This document shows, one piece after another, positions 28,201 to 36,790 of a DNA stretch of 64,000 nucleotides. The position numbers were made by a program, and so were the translations under genes. The notes under the pieces were generated by a model. That model had not been told where the DNA came from, made no database searches, and saw only the letters and a list, made by a program, of their open reading frames with translations. Source of the stretch: Bacillus aerolatus (lineage in GTDB: Bacteria; Bacillota; Bacilli; Bacillales; Domibacillaceae); contig NZ_WEIO01000002.1 of NCBI RefSeq assembly GCF_009183655.1, positions 186,001 to 250,000 of the forward strand. Reading direction: 5' to 3'. The stretch's first letter is position 1; the number at the start of each line of letters is the position of its first letter.

Positions 28201-28854
28201 GTGGTAAAAATAGCCCCATCCATTTTATCAGCAGACTTTGCCAAGCTGGGAGAAGAAATTAAAGAAGTGGAAGCTGGCGGAGCAGATTGGATTCACATCG
28301 ACGTAATGGACGGTCATTTTGTGCCTAATATTACAATTGGACCTCTTATAGTGGAAGCTGTTCGTCCGCTTACAAAGCTGCCTTTAGATATTCATTTAAT
28401 GATCGAAAATCCCGACCGTTATATTGAGGAATTTGCCCGGGCAGGTGCCGACTATATTACCGTACACGCGGAAGCTTGTCCGCATCTGCATAGGACGATT
28501 CAATTAATCCGTTCAACTGGAGCCAAACCTGGGGTCGTGTTAAATCCAGCGACGCCAGCATATGTGCTGCAACACATTTTGGAAGAAATTGACCTTGTTC
28601 TTCTGATGGCTGTAAATCCCGGATTTGGAAATCAACCTTTTATTCATTCGGTCAGACCGAAAATACGAGAAGTGAAAGAAATGATTGAATCAAAAAGACT
28701 GGATGTATTGATAGAAATTGACGGTGGCGTGAATATAGAGACGGCTAAGCTTTGCACAGATGCAGGAGCGGATGTACTAGTGGCCGGTTCGGCAATTTAC
28801 GATCAAAAAGACCGGAAGCAGGCAATCGCTGATATTAAGCAATCAACACAGTAA
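28201..28854 (+). CDS. rpe: Ribulose-phosphate 3-epimerase
   Basis: Pentose phosphate pathway enzyme. Metal and catalytic residues are seen in HIDVMDGHFVPN, DIHLMIENP and VHAEACPH, with the phosphate-binding GGVN and GSAIY loops. The product has 217 residues. The start is GTG 28201, two bases after the rsgA stop; the ATG at 28199 is out of frame and terminates at once. Confidence 0.95.
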   Translation: MVKIAPSILSADFAKLGEEIKEVEAGGADWIHIDVMDGHFVPNITIGPLIVEAVRPLTKLPLDIHLMIENPDRYIEEFARAGADYITVHAEACPHLHRTIQLIRSTGAKPGVVLNPATPAYVLQHILEEIDLVLLMAVNPGFGNQPFIHSVRPKIREVKEMIESKRLDVLIEIDGGVNIETAKLCTDAGADVLVAGSAIYDQKDRKQAIADIKQSTQ

Positions 28855-28891
28855 TAAAACAGCCGCGATTTAAAACAAGTCAAGGATGTGT

Positions 28892-28920
28892 AAATGGAGC
28901 CGCTTTTTACGGCTCCATTT
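28892..28920 (+). other. Perfect hairpin between rpe and thiN, weak terminator or leader
   Basis: AAATGGAGCCG and CGGCTCCATTT form an 11-bp perfect stem with a 7-base loop. The following ATTCTGTC is a poor U tract, so strong termination is doubtful. The stem sits directly upstream of the thiN ribosome binding site. Confidence 0.6.
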
Positions 28921-28945
28921 ATTCTGTCAGGAGGTGTACAAAAAA

Positions 28946-29596
28946 TTGAGAGTGGTCTTAGTTGCCGGCGGACCGGAGTTGGAGTTGGCTGATTTGGAAG
29001 CATTCAAGGAGGAGGGTGTCTACTGGATCGGCGTAGACAGAGGCACACTTTATTTACTGAACAGAGGAATTATACCGCAGGCCGCTTTTGGTGATTTTGA
29101 TTCGGTAACCGCGGAAGAGTGGCGATTGATTCAGCAGCAAGTAGAAGTGGTTCATCAATTTCCTCCTGAAAAAGACGAAACAGATTTGGAAATTGCTTTG
29201 ATGAAGGCGATGGAAATGAAACCTGAACAATTATTTATCCTAGGAGCCACAGGAGGCAGATTGGATCACTTTTTTGGAACAATGAGTTTGCTTACGAGTA
29301 AATATATTGTAGGCAGTGACACGCAGATCGAAGTGGTTGACCGTTTTAACCGCTTATCTATTTGCGGCCCGGGAACGAGAAAAGCATGGAAAGATCCGAA
29401 CTATAAATATTTTTCTTTTTTTCCTGTTTCCGGTGAAGTGACTGGCTTTACTTTGGACGGCTTTAAATATCCGCTTGAGAATCACACTGTCCAGGCAGGG
29501 TCAACCTTATATGTGAGTAATGAACTGGCAGGAGAAAGTGGTACTTTTTCATTTACTGGCGGCATATTAATGGTGGTAAGAAGTTCTGATGATTGA
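28946..29596 (+). CDS. thiN: Thiamine pyrophosphokinase
   Basis: Converts thiamine to thiamine pyrophosphate. The TTG start at 28946 is set by a full GGAGGTG 8 bases upstream and gives 216 residues, the family length. Visible motifs include GVDRGTLYLL, GDFDS, DETDLEIA and GATGGRLDH. The order rsgA-rpe-thiN-spoVM is the standard Bacillus one. Confidence 0.93.
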   Translation: MRVVLVAGGPELELADLEAFKEEGVYWIGVDRGTLYLLNRGIIPQAAFGDFDSVTAEEWRLIQQQVEVVHQFPPEKDETDLEIALMKAMEMKPEQLFILGATGGRLDHFFGTMSLLTSKYIVGSDTQIEVVDRFNRLSICGPGTRKAWKDPNYKYFSFFPVSGEVTGFTLDGFKYPLENHTVQAGSTLYVSNELAGESGTFSFTGGILMVVRSSDD

Positions 29597-29624
29597 GCAG
29601 CTTTAAATTGGAGGGGTGGCAATC

Positions 29625-29702
29625 ATGAAATTTTATACCATTAAACTGCCTAAATTTTTAGGCGGACTTGTCAAGGCGATGCTTGGCACACTGAAAAAGT
29701 GA
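29625..29702 (+). CDS. spoVM: SpoVM, curvature-sensing anchor of the spore coat
   Basis: A 25-codon gene encoding an amphipathic peptide that begins MKFYTIKLPKFLGG, keeps the helix-breaking Pro9 and ends in LKK. In B. subtilis the 26-residue SpoVM recognises the convex forespore membrane and recruits SpoIVA; it is essential for sporulation. GGAGGGG lies about 10 bases upstream of ATG 29625. Position (thiN-spoVM-rpmB) and sequence together make the call firm and place the organism in a spore-forming lineage. Confidence 0.95.
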   Translation: MKFYTIKLPKFLGGLVKAMLGTLKK

Positions 29703-29740
29703 AGGCAGGCCATAACTAGAGATAGATGATAAAACAAAAA

Positions 29741-29775
29741 GAAAAACCGGCTGTTTAACAGCCGGTTTTTCTTTT
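29741..29775. terminator. Bidirectional terminator between spoVM and rpmB
   Basis: GAAAAACCGGCTG (29741-29753) pairs perfectly with CAGCCGGTTTTTC (29759-29771), flanked by A-rich sequence on the left and T-rich on the right, so it can serve both convergent genes. Confidence 0.88.
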
Positions 29776-29783
29776 GGAAAGTA

Positions 29784-29972
29784 TTATACACGCTCAACTT
29801 TTCCGGATTTTAATGCTCTTGCAGAAACCCAAACACGTTTAGGTTTCCCATCTACTAGAATGCGAACTTTTTGCAGGTTGGCACCCCAAGTACGCTTATT
29901 GGCGTTCATAGCGTGGGAACGAGTGTTGCCCGAGCGAGCTTTGCGACCTGTTACAACACATTTTTTTGGCAT
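29784..29972 (-). CDS. rpmB: Large ribosomal subunit protein bL28
   Basis: The product has 62 residues from ATG 29972 ([20 protein letters not shown]), the usual L28 length, with the signature [13 protein letters not shown]. The GTG at 29981 is three codons earlier, but GAGGAG spacing favours the ATG. A second metal-binding cysteine pair is not visible, so this is the zinc-free form. It is convergent with spoVM and divergent from yloU. Confidence 0.96.
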   Translation of the reverse strand: MPKKCVVTGRKARSGNTRSHAMNANKRTWGANLQKVRILVDGKPKRVWVSARALKSGKVERV

Positions 29973-30048
29973 ATTATTCACTCCTCACCGTTGAAGCTGA
30001 AAATAAATTGGTTTCAACACTTCATGATATTCTAAAAGATACCTTAAT

Positions 30049-30077
30049 AATTTACCACACAACTTTTTTGATTGCAA
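30049..30077 (-). promoter_or_regulatory. Candidate SigA promoter of rpmB
   Basis: On the - strand, TTGCAA, a 17-base spacer and TAAATT preceded by TGG (extended -10). It lies about 75 bases before the rpmB start. Confidence 0.5.
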
Positions 30078-30109
30078 TAGTTCTCGCAAAGTCTTTCAAG
30101 AAAAAAACC

Positions 30110-30139
30110 TTGACATCATCTGGATCTTTTTGAAATGAT
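30110..30139 (+). promoter_or_regulatory. Weak candidate promoter of yloU
   Basis: A perfect TTGACA (30110-30115) is followed after 18 bases by AATGAT (4 of 6 matches). A better -10 at this spacing is not visible, so the call is tentative. Confidence 0.35.
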
Positions 30140-30225
30140 ATAGTGCGGATAGGAGATTTCTTTTAAATAAAAGACAAGTATAGTAAAATGTCTATAGCAT
30201 AGCACCAATTTAAGGGGGGATCTCA

Positions 30226-30588
30226 GTGGCCATTGAGCTTAGAACAAAGTACGGACAAATTGATATTTCGAATGATGTAATTGCCATGATTGCAGGCGGC
30301 GCAGCAGTCGATTGCTATGGAATTGTGGGGATGGCGTCCAAAAAACAAATAAAAGACGGAATTACTGAAATTTTACGGCGGGAAAACTTTACTCGCGGTG
30401 TTGTCGTCCGTCAAGAAGAGGACCAGGTATTTATCGATATGTACATTATTGTGAGCTACGGAACAAAAATATCTGAAGTTGCTAACAATGTGCAATCAAA
30501 AGTGAAATATACGCTTGACCAGACTGTCGGCCTATCCGTCGATGCTGTAAATATTTTTGTGCAAGGGGTTCGGGTAACGAATCCGTAG
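30226..30588 (+). CDS. yloU: Asp23/Gls24 family envelope stress protein YloU
   Basis: A 120-residue member of DUF322 (Asp23/Gls24). It contains AGGAAVDCYGIVGMAS and the C-terminal VNIFVQGVRV. The family is membrane-associated in staphylococci and linked to cell-envelope stress, but no biochemical activity is known. The GTG start at 30226 follows GGGGGA. The conserved partner yloV lies directly downstream. Confidence 0.9.
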   Translation: MAIELRTKYGQIDISNDVIAMIAGGAAVDCYGIVGMASKKQIKDGITEILRRENFTRGVVVRQEEDQVFIDMYIIVSYGTKISEVANNVQSKVKYTLDQTVGLSVDAVNIFVQGVRVTNP

Positions 30589-30605
30589 GTGAGGAGGAAA
30601 GATTC

Positions 30606-32282
30606 GTGTCAATTACTTCATTGGATGGAAAGCGGTTTGCCGGCATGGTCCAAGCGGGGGCAAGTCATCTGACAGCCCATGCTGATATGGTAGATGCGCT
30701 AAACGTTTTTCCCGTTCCTGACGGAGACACAGGAACGAATATGAATTTATCCATGACTTCCGGAGCAAAGGAAGTACAGCAGCATATGAGTGATCATTTC
30801 GGCCAAACAGCAGCAGCTCTTTCGAAAGGGCTGCTTATGGGAGCGCGCGGAAATTCAGGCGTCATTTTGTCCCAGCTGTTCCGCGGATTTTCCAAAGCTG
30901 TTGAAAACAAACAGGAAGTAACGGGTAAGGAACTGGCCCAGGCTTTTGAAGCGGGCGTCGAAACAGCTTATAAAGCCGTGATGAAACCGGTGGAAGGAAC
31001 GATTTTAACTGTTGCGAAAGATGCAGCGAAAAAAGCGGCGTCAGTTTCCAAAAAGCAAACGGATATTATCGGCGTGATGGAATCCCTAGTGGAAGAGGCG
31101 AGATCTTCACTAGCCCGCACGCCGGATCATTTGCCTGTTTTAAAAGAAGTCGGTGTCGTTGACAGTGGAGGGCAGGGACTGCTGCTCGTATATGAAGGGT
31201 TCTTAGCAGAGCTGAAGGGAGAAAAACTCTCTGAAATCGCTGGAATTATTCCGAATATGGACGAGCTTGTCAGTGCCCAGCATCATAAAAACATTCAAAG
31301 CTTCATGGATACAGCGGACATTGAATTCGGTTATTGCACTGAGTTTATGGTTCGATTTGAAGAAGGTAAGGTGAAAAACAACCCATTTTCTGAAGAAAAG
31401 TTTCGTTCGGATTTAAGCCAGTATGGAGATTCCCTGCTCGTCATTTCCGATGATGAAATTGCCAAAGTGCATATTCATTCTGAACAGCCAGGAGAAGTAT
31501 TGACATATGGCCAGCGCTACGGCAGCCTGATTAGCATGAAGATTGAAAATATGCGCCAGCAGCACAGCGATATTGTTGGCAGCCCTGGGGGAACGCCAGT
31601 TTCTACGGCAGTGAAAAAGGAAAAGCAGGAATTCGGGGTTGTAACAGTCTGCATGGGCGAAGGAGTGGCGAGGCTGTTTGAAAGCATTGGTGCATCCGTG
31701 GTTATTGAAGGCGGACAGACAATGAACCCGAGCACAGAAGATATCGTCAAAGCCATTGAAGAAGTAAACGCTAAAAAGGTTATCATTTTACCGAATAATA
31801 AAAACATCATTATGGCAGCAGAGCAGGCTGCACAAGTCGTAGAAGTAGAAGCAGCAGTCGTTCCATCTAAAACGATTCCACAAGGAATGACGTCATTGCT
31901 CGCTTATAACCCTGAAGCAAGTTTGGAAGAAAACAAATCAGCCATGACTGCTGCTCTCTCTCATGTAAAAACAGGGCAAATTACGTTTGCTGTCCGTGAT
32001 ACGAACATTGATGGCATCGAAATTGCCAAAGATGACTTTATGGGAATTGCCGACGGGAAAATCTTGTTAACGGATAAAAACAAAACGCAAGCTGCAAAAG
32101 AACTGCTCCAGGCAATGATTGATGAAGACTCAGAAATCGTTACAATCATTTACGGAGAAGATGCTTCTGCAGAGGAAGTCAAAGCAGTGTCTGGTTTTAT
32201 TGAAGAACAATTTGCGGAGGTAGAGGTTGAAATCCATAACGGCAAACAGCCGCTCTATTCCTTTATTTTCGCAGTCGAGTAA
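30606..32282 (+). CDS. fakA: DAK-domain fatty acid kinase FakA (YloV)
   Basis: ATP-binding kinase subunit that, with a FakB carrier, phosphorylates exogenous fatty acids to acyl phosphates. The N-terminal Dak-L domain has NVFPVPDGDTGTNM (metal and ATP), LLMGARGNSGVILSQ and DSGGQGLL. A C-terminal DegV-like domain follows. The product has 558 residues. The GTG start at 30606 follows GAGGAGGAAAG. The acyl phosphates feed PlsX, encoded nearby. Confidence 0.9.
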   Translation: MSITSLDGKRFAGMVQAGASHLTAHADMVDALNVFPVPDGDTGTNMNLSMTSGAKEVQQHMSDHFGQTAAALSKGLLMGARGNSGVILSQLFRGFSKAVENKQEVTGKELAQAFEAGVETAYKAVMKPVEGTILTVAKDAAKKAASVSKKQTDIIGVMESLVEEARSSLARTPDHLPVLKEVGVVDSGGQGLLLVYEGFLAELKGEKLSEIAGIIPNMDELVSAQHHKNIQSFMDTADIEFGYCTEFMVRFEEGKVKNNPFSEEKFRSDLSQYGDSLLVISDDEIAKVHIHSEQPGEVLTYGQRYGSLISMKIENMRQQHSDIVGSPGGTPVSTAVKKEKQEFGVVTVCMGEGVARLFESIGASVVIEGGQTMNPSTEDIVKAIEEVNAKKVIILPNNKNIIMAAEQAAQVVEVEAAVVPSKTIPQGMTSLLAYNPEASLEENKSAMTAALSHVKTGQITFAVRDTNIDGIEIAKDDFMGIADGKILLTDKNKTQAAKELLQAMIDEDSEIVTIIYGEDASAEEVKAVSGFIEEQFAEVEVEIHNGKQPLYSFIFAVE

Positions 32283-32286
32283 TTCA

Positions 32287-32314
32287 AAAGAAGGGAGACT
32301 TCCCTTCTTTTTTC
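32287..32314 (+). terminator. Intrinsic terminator after fakA
   Basis: AAAGAAGGGA (32287-32296), loop GACT, then TCCCTTCTTT (32301-32310) and further T. The arms are perfectly complementary. Confidence 0.88.
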
Positions 32315-32382
32315 TTTGTGTGCATTTTTTTGCTATGCATAGTAAAATAGAAATGGTAGAGTTTTTTATCAACAGTGTAGTC

Positions 32383-32411
32383 ATCCCGCTTCAAGTCTTT
32401 GTGCGCGGGAT
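32383..32411 (+). other. Small hairpin in the sdaAB leader
   Basis: ATCCCGC (32383-32389) and GCGGGAT (32405-32411) are perfectly complementary with a 15-base loop. No strong U tract follows. Function unknown; it may be only a chance stem. Confidence 0.35.
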
Positions 32412-32478
32412 TTAACCATGTTTATATAGCAGCCGGATCAACCAGGTAAAAAAGGAATAGACTAAGGGAGGCAGCAAG

Positions 32479-33141
32479 GTGAAATATAAAAGTGTGTTTG
32501 ATATAATTGGACCGATTATGATCGGGCCTTCAAGCTCTCATACAGCAGGTGCTGCAAGGATCGGCCGGGTGGCAAGAAGCCTATTTGGCCGGGAACCGAA
32601 ATGGGCGGTAATTTCTTTTTACGGCTCATTTGCCCAAACGTATAAAGGACACGCAACAGATGTCGCGATTGTCGGCGGTCTTCTTGACTTTGATACATTT
32701 GATGAACGAATAAAAAATGCAGTAGTTATCGCAGAAGAGCGTGGGATGAATATACAATTTGTTAAGGAGAACAACGTGCCAGATCATCCGAATACAGCAA
32801 AGATTCGTATCGGGGACGATGAGGGGGAAATGGAGCTTGTCGGTATTTCAATCGGAGGCGGAAAAATTGAAATTATCGAATTAAATGGCTTTGAATTGAA
32901 GCTTACAGGGCATCATCCGGCCATTCTCGTTGTCCATGACGACCGTTCTGGTGCAATTGCAACCGTTTCCAATGAGTTGGCAAAGCATAATATTAATATC
33001 GGGCAAATGCAGGTTTCTCGAAAAGGCATAGGGGAAATGGCTCTAATGACAATCGAGGTAGATCAGACGATCAGTGAAGATATTCTCGCCGAAATCCGCC
33101 GTTTGCCTCATATTACGCAAGTAGCAAGAGTGGCTGATTAA
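32479..33141 (+). CDS. sdaAB: L-serine dehydratase, iron-sulfur-dependent, beta subunit
   Basis: Regulatory partner of SdaAA that deaminates serine to pyruvate. The N-terminal domain contains GPIMIGPSSSHTAGAARIG, and a C-terminal ACT domain (from about 150) contains HDDRSGAIATVSNELAKHNI. The product has 220 residues, the same as B. subtilis. The GTG start at 32479 is supported by GGGAGG. Confidence 0.95.
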   Translation: MKYKSVFDIIGPIMIGPSSSHTAGAARIGRVARSLFGREPKWAVISFYGSFAQTYKGHATDVAIVGGLLDFDTFDERIKNAVVIAEERGMNIQFVKENNVPDHPNTAKIRIGDDEGEMELVGISIGGGKIEIIELNGFELKLTGHHPAILVVHDDRSGAIATVSNELAKHNINIGQMQVSRKGIGEMALMTIEVDQTISEDILAEIRRLPHITQVARVAD

Positions 33142-33180
33142 CAAGCCAATAAATTCAGCTTAGAAAAGGAGTGGATCGGT

Positions 33181-34068
33181 TTGTTTAAAAATGCGGCTGA
33201 ACTTGTCAAACTGGCTGAAGACAGCCAGAGAAAAATTGCTGATATTATGATCGAGCAGGAAATGAGTGTAACTGGCAGATCTTACGAAGAGATAATGGAA
33301 ATGATGGGTAAAAATTTAGAAGTAATGGAAAAAGCCGTAGAACGTGGATTAAAAGGCGTTCATTCTCTCTCGGGTTTAACAGGAGGAGATGCAGTATTAC
33401 TGCAGGAGTACATCCAAAAAGGCAATACCTTGTCGGGTCCTCTTTTGCTGGATGCTGTCAGTAAAGCGGTAGCTACGAATGAAGTGAACGCGGCGATGGG
33501 AACGATTTGCGCTACACCGACAGCCGGCAGCGCCGGCGTCGTGCCGGGTACGCTGTTTGCGGTTCAGGAAAAGCTGAAGCCTTCCCGGGAAGATAAAATT
33601 CGCTTTTTGTTCACTGCCGGAGCTTTTGGTTATATTGTCGCCAATAATGCTTCTATTTCTGGTGCGGCCGGTGGATGCCAGGCGGAAGTAGGCTCTGCGT
33701 CAGGTATGGCGGCAGCAGCTATTACTGAAATGGCCGGCGGCACACCTGCGCAATGTGCAGAGGCAATGGCAATTACATTAAAAAATATGCTCGGATTAGT
33801 TTGTGATCCGGTTGCTGGGCTAGTGGAAGTGCCTTGCGTAAAAAGAAATGCAATGGGCGCAGCTAATGCAATGGTCGCGGCAGACATGGCTCTTGCTGGC
33901 GTGACGAGCCGAATCCCTTGTGATGAAGTCATTGATGCGATGTACAAAATAGGCCAAACGATGCCATCTGCCCTGCGGGAAACGGCAGGCGGAGGTCTCG
34001 CTGCCACTCCTACCGGGCGCAAGTTGGAGGAAAGAATTTATGGAACACCGCTCCAGCCTCACGAATAA
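33181..34068 (+). CDS. sdaAA: L-serine dehydratase, iron-sulfur-dependent, alpha subunit
   Basis: Catalytic chain carrying the [4Fe-4S] cluster; candidate ligand cysteines are in GGCQAEVGS, LVCDPVAG and EVPCVKRN. CATPTAGSAGVVPG is the conserved substrate loop. The product has 295 residues. The TTG start at 33181 follows AAAAGGAG. The last 29 bases overlap the start of recG. Confidence 0.95.
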   Translation: MFKNAAELVKLAEDSQRKIADIMIEQEMSVTGRSYEEIMEMMGKNLEVMEKAVERGLKGVHSLSGLTGGDAVLLQEYIQKGNTLSGPLLLDAVSKAVATNEVNAAMGTICATPTAGSAGVVPGTLFAVQEKLKPSREDKIRFLFTAGAFGYIVANNASISGAAGGCQAEVGSASGMAAAAITEMAGGTPAQCAEAMAITLKNMLGLVCDPVAGLVEVPCVKRNAMGAANAMVAADMALAGVTSRIPCDEVIDAMYKIGQTMPSALRETAGGGLAATPTGRKLEERIYGTPLQPHE

Positions 34069-36115
34069 TTCGTCCCCGCTAATGGAGCCGGTTGGAATAT
34101 TGAAAGGGATTGGCAAGGAAACGGCTTTATCATTGAATGACTTGGGTATCGGGACAATAAAAGATTTGATCGAATTTTTTCCTTACCGCTATGAAGACTA
34201 CCGGCTCCGAGATTTAGCTGATGTTGAGCATGAAGACCGTGTCACAGTAGAAGGGAAGGTTCACAGCCAGCCATCCATCATGTTTTATTCAAAGAAAAAA
34301 TCACGCTTAACGTTTAAAGTGCTGGTCGGACGATACTTAGTCAACGTCATTTTTTTCAACCAGCCTTATTTGAAAAACAAAGTGAACATTAACGATACGG
34401 TGACTATTACAGGGAAGTGGGATAAACATAGGCAGACAATTACAGCCCAGCAATTTGAGGCAGGCCCTCACAGCAAACAAGGTGATTTTGAAGCTGTTTA
34501 TTCGCTGAAAGGATCCCTTTCTCAAAAAATGTTCCGCAAATATGTCGGTCTCGCTATGTCGCAATATGGTGAGTATTTGGAAGAAACTCTTCCGGAGCAG
34601 TTTCTCCGCCAATACAAATTGCTGAACCGCCGGGATGCTCTTCGCTCGCTTCACTTTCCTGCATCTGAAGAAGAAATGAAACAGGCAAGGCGGCGCTTTG
34701 TATTTGAAGAGTTTCTTTATTTCCAACTGAAAATGCAGGCGCTGCGCAAGTTTGAAAGAGAGCATTCTGCAGGGATCGCTCAAGCCTATGATATTCATAA
34801 GCTGAAGCTCTTTATCGATTCTTTGCCTTTTACGATGACGAATGCTCAGAAAAGGGTAATTAACGATATTTGTGCGGATATAAAGTCCCCTTATCGGATG
34901 AACCGGCTTTTGCAAGGTGATGTAGGCAGCGGCAAAACAGCGGTGGCAGCTGTTTGTCTATATGCGAGTGTGACAGCAGGCTTCCAGGGAGCGCTCATGG
35001 TGCCGACTGAAATTCTGGCTGAACAGCACGCGGAATCGCTCAGCCAATTATTTGAACCGATAGGTGTGAACTTAGCGCTATTGACGAGTTCTGTTAAAGG
35101 AAAGCGCAGGAAGGAACTGCTGGCACGCTTGGAATCAGGGGAAATAGATATATTAGTGGGCACTCATGCGTTAATTCAGGAAGAAGTCAATTTCCACCGG
35201 CTTGGTCTCGTTATTACGGACGAACAGCACAGGTTTGGCGTCAATCAGCGCCGGATTCTCCGTGAAAAAGGAGAAAGTCCCGATGTGCTTTTTATGACGG
35301 CCACACCCATTCCACGAACCCTCGCCATCACAGTATTTGGAGAAATGGATGTTTCTATCATTGATGAAATGCCGGCGGGAAGAAAAATTATTGAAACGTA
35401 TTGGGCAAAAGAAGAAATGCTTGACCGCGTCCTCGGTTTCATGGAAAAAGAATTAGTGAAAGGGCGGCAGGCGTATGTCATTTGCCCGTTAATTGAAGAA
35501 TCAGAAAAGCTTGATTTACAGAATACGCTCGATGTTCATGCTCAGCTTGTGCAATATTTTCATGGGCGTTACGAGGTGGGCTTGATGCATGGCCGACTTC
35601 CTTCCGATGAAAAAGAAGCGGTGATGAAAGCTTTTACTGAGCAACAGCTTCACATTCTTGTATCCACTACTGTTGTCGAAGTCGGTGTGAATGTGCCCAA
35701 TGCAACGATGATGGTGATTTATGACGCGGAACGCTTTGGTCTTTCCCAGCTCCATCAGCTGCGCGGCCGTGTTGGCAGGGGCAGAGAGCAGTCATACTGC
35801 ATATTGCTCGCCAACCCGAAAACGGAAATTGGCCAAGAGCGAATGAAGATTATGACAGAAACAAATGATGGCTTTGTATTAAGTGAGAAAGATCTTGAGC
35901 TGAGGGGGCCGGGCGATTTCTTTGGTAAAAAACAAAGCGGCTTGCCTGAATTCAAAGTGGCGGATATGGTTCATGATTACCGGGCGCTTGAAGTAGCTAG
36001 AGAAGACGCCAGACAGCTGATTGAATCCGACTCTTTTTGGAAAGAGGAAGAGTATGCCGCGCTCCGTCGCCATCTTGAAGAGTCCGGTGCATTATCAGGA
36101 GAAAAATTGGATTAA
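34040..36115 (+). CDS. recG: ATP-dependent DNA helicase RecG
   Basis: Branch-migration helicase for stalled forks and recombination intermediates. A wedge/OB domain occupies about 60-160, Walker A DVGSGKTAVA lies near 294 and the DEQHRFG box near 394. TATPIPRT and the QLRGRVGRG motif VI follow. The product has 691 residues, a few more than B. subtilis at the N-terminus. GGAGG lies about 10 bases before ATG 34040, so the overlap with sdaAA is probably real. Confidence 0.95.
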   Translation: MEHRSSLTNNSSPLMEPVGILKGIGKETALSLNDLGIGTIKDLIEFFPYRYEDYRLRDLADVEHEDRVTVEGKVHSQPSIMFYSKKKSRLTFKVLVGRYLVNVIFFNQPYLKNKVNINDTVTITGKWDKHRQTITAQQFEAGPHSKQGDFEAVYSLKGSLSQKMFRKYVGLAMSQYGEYLEETLPEQFLRQYKLLNRRDALRSLHFPASEEEMKQARRRFVFEEFLYFQLKMQALRKFEREHSAGIAQAYDIHKLKLFIDSLPFTMTNAQKRVINDICADIKSPYRMNRLLQGDVGSGKTAVAAVCLYASVTAGFQGALMVPTEILAEQHAESLSQLFEPIGVNLALLTSSVKGKRRKELLARLESGEIDILVGTHALIQEEVNFHRLGLVITDEQHRFGVNQRRILREKGESPDVLFMTATPIPRTLAITVFGEMDVSIIDEMPAGRKIIETYWAKEEMLDRVLGFMEKELVKGRQAYVICPLIEESEKLDLQNTLDVHAQLVQYFHGRYEVGLMHGRLPSDEKEAVMKAFTEQQLHILVSTTVVEVGVNVPNATMMVIYDAERFGLSQLHQLRGRVGRGREQSYCILLANPKTEIGQERMKIMTETNDGFVLSEKDLELRGPGDFFGKKQSGLPEFKVADMVHDYRALEVAREDARQLIESDSFWKEEEYAALRRHLEESGALSGEKLD

Positions 36116-36154
36116 AACCAGACTGCAAGTTTTTCCTTGCATTCTGGTTTTTTT
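36114..36154 (+). terminator. Intrinsic terminator after recG
   Basis: AAACCAGACTGCAAG pairs with CTTGCATTCTGGTTT (one mismatch), followed by a T run. The 3' arm contains the TTGCAT -35 box of the fapR promoter. Confidence 0.85.
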
Positions 36155-36165
36155 GCTTTTATACT
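36137..36165 (+). promoter_or_regulatory. SigA promoter of the fapR-plsX-fabD-fabG operon
   Basis: TTGCAT (36137-36142), a spacer of exactly 17 bases, then TATACT (36160-36165). Transcription would start near 36172, inside the FapR operator, which fits autorepression. Confidence 0.75.
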
Positions 36166-36167
36166 AC

Positions 36168-36188
36168 TGTTAGTACCTAGTCCTAATA
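36168..36188 (+). promoter_or_regulatory. FapR operator
   Basis: The inverted repeat TTAGTACCTAGTCCTAA (36170-36186) matches the FapR recognition sequence known from Bacillus and Listeria. It lies just downstream of the -10 box, so bound FapR would block transcription until malonyl-CoA releases it. Confidence 0.85.
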
Positions 36189-36202
36189 TCGGATGGTGTG
36201 AA

Positions 36203-36790
36203 ATGATGAGACGTACAAAAAAAGAAAGGCAGTCCCAACTGAAGGAAACGATTGCAGAAAATCCATTCGTAACCGATGAAGAACTGGCTGAACATTTTCA
36301 AGTGAGCGTGCAGACCATTCGGTTAGACAGAATGGAATTGTCGATTCCGGAGCTGCGCGAACGAATTAAGCACGTGGCAGAAAAGAAACTGACTGATGAA
36401 GTACGGTCGCTGCCAATCGAAGAAGTCATTGGTGATGTCATTGATATTGAACTTGATAAGAGTGCTATTTCTATATTTGACGTAAAAAAAGAACATGTAT
36501 TTGTTAGAAACGGGATTGCCCGGGGGCATCACTTATTTGCCCAGGCAAATTCTCTTGCCGTTGCAGTAATAAATGATGAACTCGCTTTGACCGCCAAAGC
36601 GAATATCCGCTTCACAAGCTCGGTGCGCGAAGGAGAGCGCGTGGTGGCTAAGGCAAAAGTAATAAATGTAAAAACAGCGAATGAACGGACAACTGTGGAA
36701 GTGAGCAGCTATGTCGGGCAGGAGCTTGTTTTTCAAGGGAATTTTACGATGTATCGCTCCAATATAAGAGCAGAGGATGAAACAAAATGA
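36203..36790 (+). CDS. fapR: FapR, malonyl-CoA-responsive repressor of lipid synthesis
   Basis: DNA-binding protein with an N-terminal DeoR-like helix-turn-helix (about 20-50, [20 protein letters not shown]) and a C-terminal hot-dog domain that binds malonyl-CoA ([20 protein letters not shown]). The product has 195 residues from ATG 36203; the next ATG (36206) is equally possible. The open frame from 36137 lies in the promoter and is rejected. It controls its own operon through the site at 36170. Confidence 0.95.
   Translation: MMRRTKKERQSQLKETIAENPFVTDEELAEHFQVSVQTIRLDRMELSIPELRERIKHVAEKKLTDEVRSLPIEEVIGDVIDIELDKSAISIFDVKKEHVFVRNGIARGHHLFAQANSLAVAVINDELALTAKANIRFTSSVREGERVVAKAKVINVKTANERTTVEVSSYVGQELVFQGNFTMYRSNIRAEDETK

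Noticed and set aside
36137-36202. Upstream extension of FapR
   Set aside because: These codons cover the fapR promoter and operator and are not part of the family's N-terminus.
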